A DNA stretch of 9,255 nt from Sulfurimonas sp. (GTDB taxonomy: Bacteria > Campylobacterota > Campylobacteria > Campylobacterales > Sulfurimonadaceae): assembly GCA_030673275.1 (NCBI GenBank), contig DAOVJL010000027.1:1-9255 (forward strand), written 5' to 3'. The position numbers were made by a program, and so were the translations under genes. The notes beneath the pieces were generated by a model. That model saw only the letters and a program-made list of their open reading frames with translations, searched no databases and was not told where the DNA came from. This document shows, one piece after another, positions 6,805 through 9,255 of the stretch. How positions within the stretch are numbered: the stretch's first letter is position 1; each line of letters begins with the position of its first letter.

Positions 6805-6828
6805 TAAAAAATAATAAAAGGAGTTTAC

Positions 6829-7500
6829 ATGTCAACAAAATACGATAACAAAATTGATGAGATAAGAGAAAAAATTTATACACTATTACATACAATAACA
6901 ACTGCAAATGAATTATCATTAGAGGCTTGTCAAAATAGTGATGAAATAAAATACAAAGATGTTCAAAGCAAACTTGATAAAATAGGTATGCAAGGTGATT
7001 CAATCGATAATGAGATTATTAAAACATTTGCTCTTTTTGGCCCAGAAGCAAAAGAGCTTCGCTTTTTAGTTGCCTATTTGAAAATGACAAGCGAAATTGT
7101 TCGTATCGGAGAAGGAGTTAAAAAATATTCTCGTCGTATGAAAGAACATTCTCAAAGTGACTGTGACCTTCAGCCGTTAAAATCAAGTATTGTTCTTCTT
7201 CATAAAAGTAGTATCAATGCACTAAATTATATTTTAGAATGTTTTAGTCTGAATGACGAGTGTAATTTTGAAGACAACTATCGTAAAGTTCTTATAGAAG
7301 AGAGTATGAATGATGATCTTTTTTCAGTACTGGAAAAAGAAATACTAAATAAAATAATGGGTGAAGCTGAACTATCAACAGAATATGTAAAAGTCTTAGG
7401 AACTCTCCGTAAACTTGAGCGTTCATGTGATAGAAGTGTAAATATAGCAAACTTAATGATGTATGCTAAAGAGGGTGGAGAGATTCAACTACACAGATAA
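6829..7500 (+). CDS. phoU: PhoU-like phosphate signalling protein
   Basis: A 223-residue, all-helical cytoplasmic protein with two PhoU repeats. PhoU links Pst transport activity to the phosphate sensor kinase and limits phosphate uptake. The first repeat shows the family block around EAKELRFLVAYLKMTSEIVRIG (73-94). Its usual E...D metal-binding pattern is weak there (V91, E95). The second repeat keeps LERSCDRSVNIAN with E197, D201 and N205. It starts 24 nt after pstB, with AAGGAG as ribosome-binding site, so it is the last gene of the operon. A hairpin follows at once. Divergence from the E. coli protein is clear, but position and motifs agree. Confidence 0.9.
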   Translation: MSTKYDNKIDEIREKIYTLLHTITTANELSLEACQNSDEIKYKDVQSKLDKIGMQGDSIDNEIIKTFALFGPEAKELRFLVAYLKMTSEIVRIGEGVKKYSRRMKEHSQSDCDLQPLKSSIVLLHKSSINALNYILECFSLNDECNFEDNYRKVLIEESMNDDLFSVLEKEILNKIMGEAELSTEYVKVLGTLRKLERSCDRSVNIANLMMYAKEGGEIQLHR

Positions 7501-7527
7501 ACTGCAAAAATGACAACTTTGCAGTTT
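7499..7527. terminator. Shared terminator hairpin of phoU and the lysine-rich gene
   Basis: AAACTGCAAA and TTTGCAGTTT are perfect 10-bp arms around a 9-nt loop, starting inside the phoU stop codon. The two flanking genes converge, so it can serve both. The T-run after the stem is short (GTTTCAATATT), so termination may be partial. Confidence 0.6.
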
Positions 7528-7553
7528 CAATATTATGCTGTATTACTAAAGAA

Positions 7554-7775
7554 TTACTTTTTTGAAGCTTTTTTTGGTGCAGCTTTTTTAACTACTTTTT
7601 TTGCAACTTTTTTAACTGTTTTTTTAGCTGTTGGTTTCTTTTTAGAAGCTGCTTTAACTATTTTTTTTGTAACTTTTTTCGCAGTTTTCTTTGCTACTGC
7701 TTTTTTAGCTACTGCTTTTTTAACTGCTTTTTTTGCAACACTTTTTACAACTTTTTTCTTTAAAACTTTTGCCAT
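7554..7775 (-). CDS. Small lysine/alanine-rich histone-H1-like protein
   Basis: A 73-residue, very basic protein: 33 of 73 residues are Lys, the rest mostly Ala and Val. It has no acidic or aromatic residue. It is built of degenerate units such as AVKK, AVAKK and KVAKK, with a few Pro (KKKPTAKK, APKKASKK). This resembles the C-terminal tail of histone H1 and bacterial H1-like proteins, which bind DNA without sequence preference. A nucleoid-compacting or RNA-binding role is inferred only from composition. The ribosome-binding site AAAGGG is 6 nt upstream of the ATG. The promoter is close to the sigma-70 consensus, so it may be well expressed. The antisense frame is also open, but that is a by-product of the AAA-rich codons. 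Confidence 0.75.
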   Translation of the reverse strand: MAKVLKKKVVKSVAKKAVKKAVAKKAVAKKTAKKVTKKIVKAASKKKPTAKKTVKKVAKKVVKKAAPKKASKK

Positions 7776-7815
7776 TGATGACCCTTTGAGTTTATTTTTT
7801 TACTTACTAATAGTG

Positions 7816-7844
7816 ATGATATACCTTTATCTCTGATTTGTCAA
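7816..7844 (-). promoter_or_regulatory. Strong sigma-70-type promoter of the lysine-rich gene
   Basis: On the minus strand TTGACA (7844-7839), a 17-nt spacer and TATCAT (7821-7816) lie 41 nt upstream of the ATG. A full -35 box is unusual in this phylum. It stands out from the Pho-type promoters of this window, which have none. Confidence 0.65.
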
Positions 7845-7857
7845 GAGAATATAGATA

Positions 7858-7876
7858 TATACTTATAGTAAGTATA
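7858..7876. promoter_or_regulatory. Perfect palindrome upstream of the lysine-rich gene promoter
   Basis: TATACTTA-TAG-TAAGTATA has 8-bp perfect arms and begins 14 nt upstream of the TTGACA box. Its position suits an operator for a dimeric regulator. It has no T-run, and A+T-rich palindromes also arise by chance. Confidence 0.35.
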
Positions 7877-8056
7877 CATATTAATTTAAGTGAAGAAAAT
7901 CTACAAGCGTACAAAAAAAAAGGTGCTGGCTTTTCAAAAAAAGAGAAAGACAACAACGACAAATAATATAAGTTTTTTTTTGAGGCATAATGAAACAATA
8001 AAAGAAGCTGATTAAAATTTAATCAACTATTTAAATTTCATTCAATATATTTAAGA

Positions 8057-8062
8057 TATACT
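8057..8062 (+). promoter_or_regulatory. Probable -10 box of glnA
   Basis: TATACT lies 30 nt before the glnA ATG, with no clear -35 box, as is usual for Campylobacterota sigma-70 promoters. The palindrome at 8009-8025 is about 30 nt further upstream and could be a regulator site. Confidence 0.45.
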
Positions 8063-8091
8063 AATAGCAATAAAATTTCAGGAGAAAATGG

Positions 8092-9255
8092 ATGGGAAAA
8101 TTTGTTAATAGTATAGATGAGTTCTTCACTTTTTGTGAAGAGAATGATGTTCAATTTGTAGATTTAAGATTTACAGATATTAAGGGTGCGTGGCACCATC
8201 TGACTTACCGCATGAGTGCTGTAAACACAGAGATCCTAGAAGCTGGTTTCCCGTTTGATGGTTCATCAGTTGAAGCTTGGCAGCCAATTAATCAGTCGGA
8301 TATGCTTTTAAAAGCTGATGCAACTACTGCTTTCTTAGATCCATTTACTGCTGACCCAACTGTAATCTTATTTTGTGATGTTTATGATATCTACAAAAAA
8401 CAAGCTTATGAAAGATGTCCTCGTTCAATCGCCAAAGCTGCACTTAAACATGCTGAAGAAATCGGTATTGCTGATGCTGCATACTTTGGACCTGAGAATG
8501 AATTCTTTATCTTTGATGATGTAAAGTTTGTTGATAACATCAATGAAGCTGGTTACAAAATAGATACTGAAGAGGGTGAGTGGAACTCAGGCACTAACTA
8601 TGAAGATATGTATAATACAGGACACCGTCCAGGAACTAAAGGCGGTTACTTTCCGGTAGCTCCAACTGACTCTATGGTAGATATGAGAGCTGAGATGATG
8701 CAAGTACTAGAGCAAGTTGGTCTTGAAGTTATTCTTGGTCACCACGAAGTTGCACAAGGTCAAGGTGAAATCGGTATCGTTTTCTCTGATATAATCACTG
8801 CATCTGACAATGTTCAAAAATATAAATATGTTGTTAAGATGATTGCTCACCTTAACGGTAAAACTGCTACATTTATGCCTAAGCCACTTTATGGTGATAA
8901 CGGTAACGGTATGCACGTTCACCAATCACTTTGGAAAAATGGCAAAAACCTTTTCTATGATGAAGGGCAATATGGTAATTTAAGTGAAATGGCTGTTCAC
9001 TATGCAGGTGGTATTTTCAAACATTCACATGCAGTTGCAGCATTTACTAATCCATCAACAAACTCATACAAAAGACTTATTCCAGGATTTGAGGCTCCAA
9101 GTATTTTAACTTACTCTTCTCAAAACCGTTCTGCTGCTTGTCGTATCCCTTATGGTGCTGGTGAGAAAGCTACTCGTATTGAGATGCGTTTCCCAGATTC
9201 TACTGCTTGTCCTTATCTTGCATTTGCTGTAATGATGATGGCTGGTCTTGATGGA
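8092..9255 (+). CDS. glnA: Glutamine synthetase type I, 3' end outside the window
   Basis: The first 388 codons of glutamine synthetase, which makes glutamine from glutamate, ammonia and ATP in the cytoplasm as a dodecamer. The frame runs off the right edge; GSI proteins are usually about 470 residues. Visible features are the N-terminal beta-grasp domain with FPFDGSS, the metal-binding PENEFF (134-139), [19 protein letters not shown] with H275 and H277 near the ATP/glutamate site, and the arginine-bearing block NRSAACRIP. The sequence ends at MAGLDG, just before the region of the adenylylated Tyr, so control by adenylylation cannot be judged. AGGAG is 7 nt before this ATG; the ATG at 8088 meets a stop after six codons. 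Nothing in the sequence links it functionally to the Pst genes. Confidence 0.97.
   Translation, partial: MGKFVNSIDEFFTFCEENDVQFVDLRFTDIKGAWHHLTYRMSAVNTEILEAGFPFDGSSVEAWQPINQSDMLLKADATTAFLDPFTADPTVILFCDVYDIYKKQAYERCPRSIAKAALKHAEEIGIADAAYFGPENEFFIFDDVKFVDNINEAGYKIDTEEGEWNSGTNYEDMYNTGHRPGTKGGYFPVAPTDSMVDMRAEMMQVLEQVGLEVILGHHEVAQGQGEIGIVFSDIITASDNVQKYKYVVKMIAHLNGKTATFMPKPLYGDNGNGMHVHQSLWKNGKNLFYDEGQYGNLSEMAVHYAGGIFKHSHAVAAFTNPSTNSYKRLIPGFEAPSILTYSSQNRSAACRIPYGAGEKATRIEMRFPDSTACPYLAFAVMMMAGLDG

Larger units (their letters stand above)
7776..8091. other. Intergenic region between the lysine-rich gene and glnA
   Basis: 316 nt without a supported gene. It holds the promoter and palindrome of the lysine-rich gene. 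A frame at 7838-7966 is open but has no ATG or ribosome-binding site. Further on are A-runs, the palindrome TGATTAAA-A-TTTAATCA (8009-8025) and the glnA promoter. No sigma-54 site (GG-N10-GC) was seen ahead of glnA. Confidence 0.6.

Noticed and set aside
7510..7836. Phe/Leu-rich open frame on the plus strand opposite the lysine-rich gene
   Set aside because: It is the complement of AAA/GCN-rich codons, has no ribosome-binding site and has the low-complexity pattern of a shadow frame.
7890..8015. 41-codon GTG-started lysine-rich frame before glnA
   Set aside because: No ribosome-binding site, composition follows the A-runs, and it ends in the glnA-side palindrome.
8026..8091. Sigma-54 promoter for glnA
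   Set aside because: No GG-N10-GC pair was found; a plain TATACT -10 box explains the start.
1..9255. CRISPR array, insertion sequence, tRNA or rRNA gene
   Set aside because: No regularly spaced repeats, transposase, terminal inverted repeats or recognisable tRNA/rRNA sequence were seen.

Overview
The window looks like the chromosome of a free-living member of the Campylobacterota, most like Sulfurimonas or a close relative. This rests on the low G+C content, promoters with a clear -10 box and little -35, a histidine-kinase domain with the QW(R/K)QPL signature common in this phylum, and proteins of sulfur-oxidiser type. The genus is an inference; no search was run.

Layout. 1-240 is A+T-rich and non-coding, and holds the likely porin terminator. 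241-1572 (-) is an outer-membrane porin. 1710-2855 (+) is a receiver-kinase hybrid whose expected phosphoacceptor His is a Tyr. 2965-3969 (-) is pstS. 4228-5085, 5085-5924, 6019-6804 and 6829-7500 (+) are pstC, pstA, pstB and phoU. 7554-7775 (-) is a tiny lysine/alanine-rich histone-H1-like protein. 8092 to the right edge (+) is glnA, cut off after 388 codons.

How the genes fit together. Most of the window is a phosphate-scavenging unit. The porin would pass phosphate through the outer membrane, PstS binds it in the periplasm, PstCA with PstB import it, and PhoU reports on transport. Three promoters (porin, pstS, pstC) share the same layout: an 11-bp-period direct repeat TGTAAYC-N4-TGTAAYC, exactly 9 nt, then a TATRMT-like -10 box. 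This resembles a PhoB-type box and ties the porin to the phosphate regulon. pstS is divergent from pstCAB-phoU instead of leading the operon.

Most unusual content. A structured element occurs twice, once in the pstC leader and once between pstA and pstB. It has two hairpins whose arms differ by compensatory changes, flanking an invariant 21-nt linker. The pstC copy also carries a 7-codon mini-ORF with a strong ribosome-binding site, and the longest pstC reading frame begins at an ATG inside one hairpin. The real pstC start is therefore probably TTG at 4228. Downstream of pstS the terminator hairpin can form a pseudoknot.
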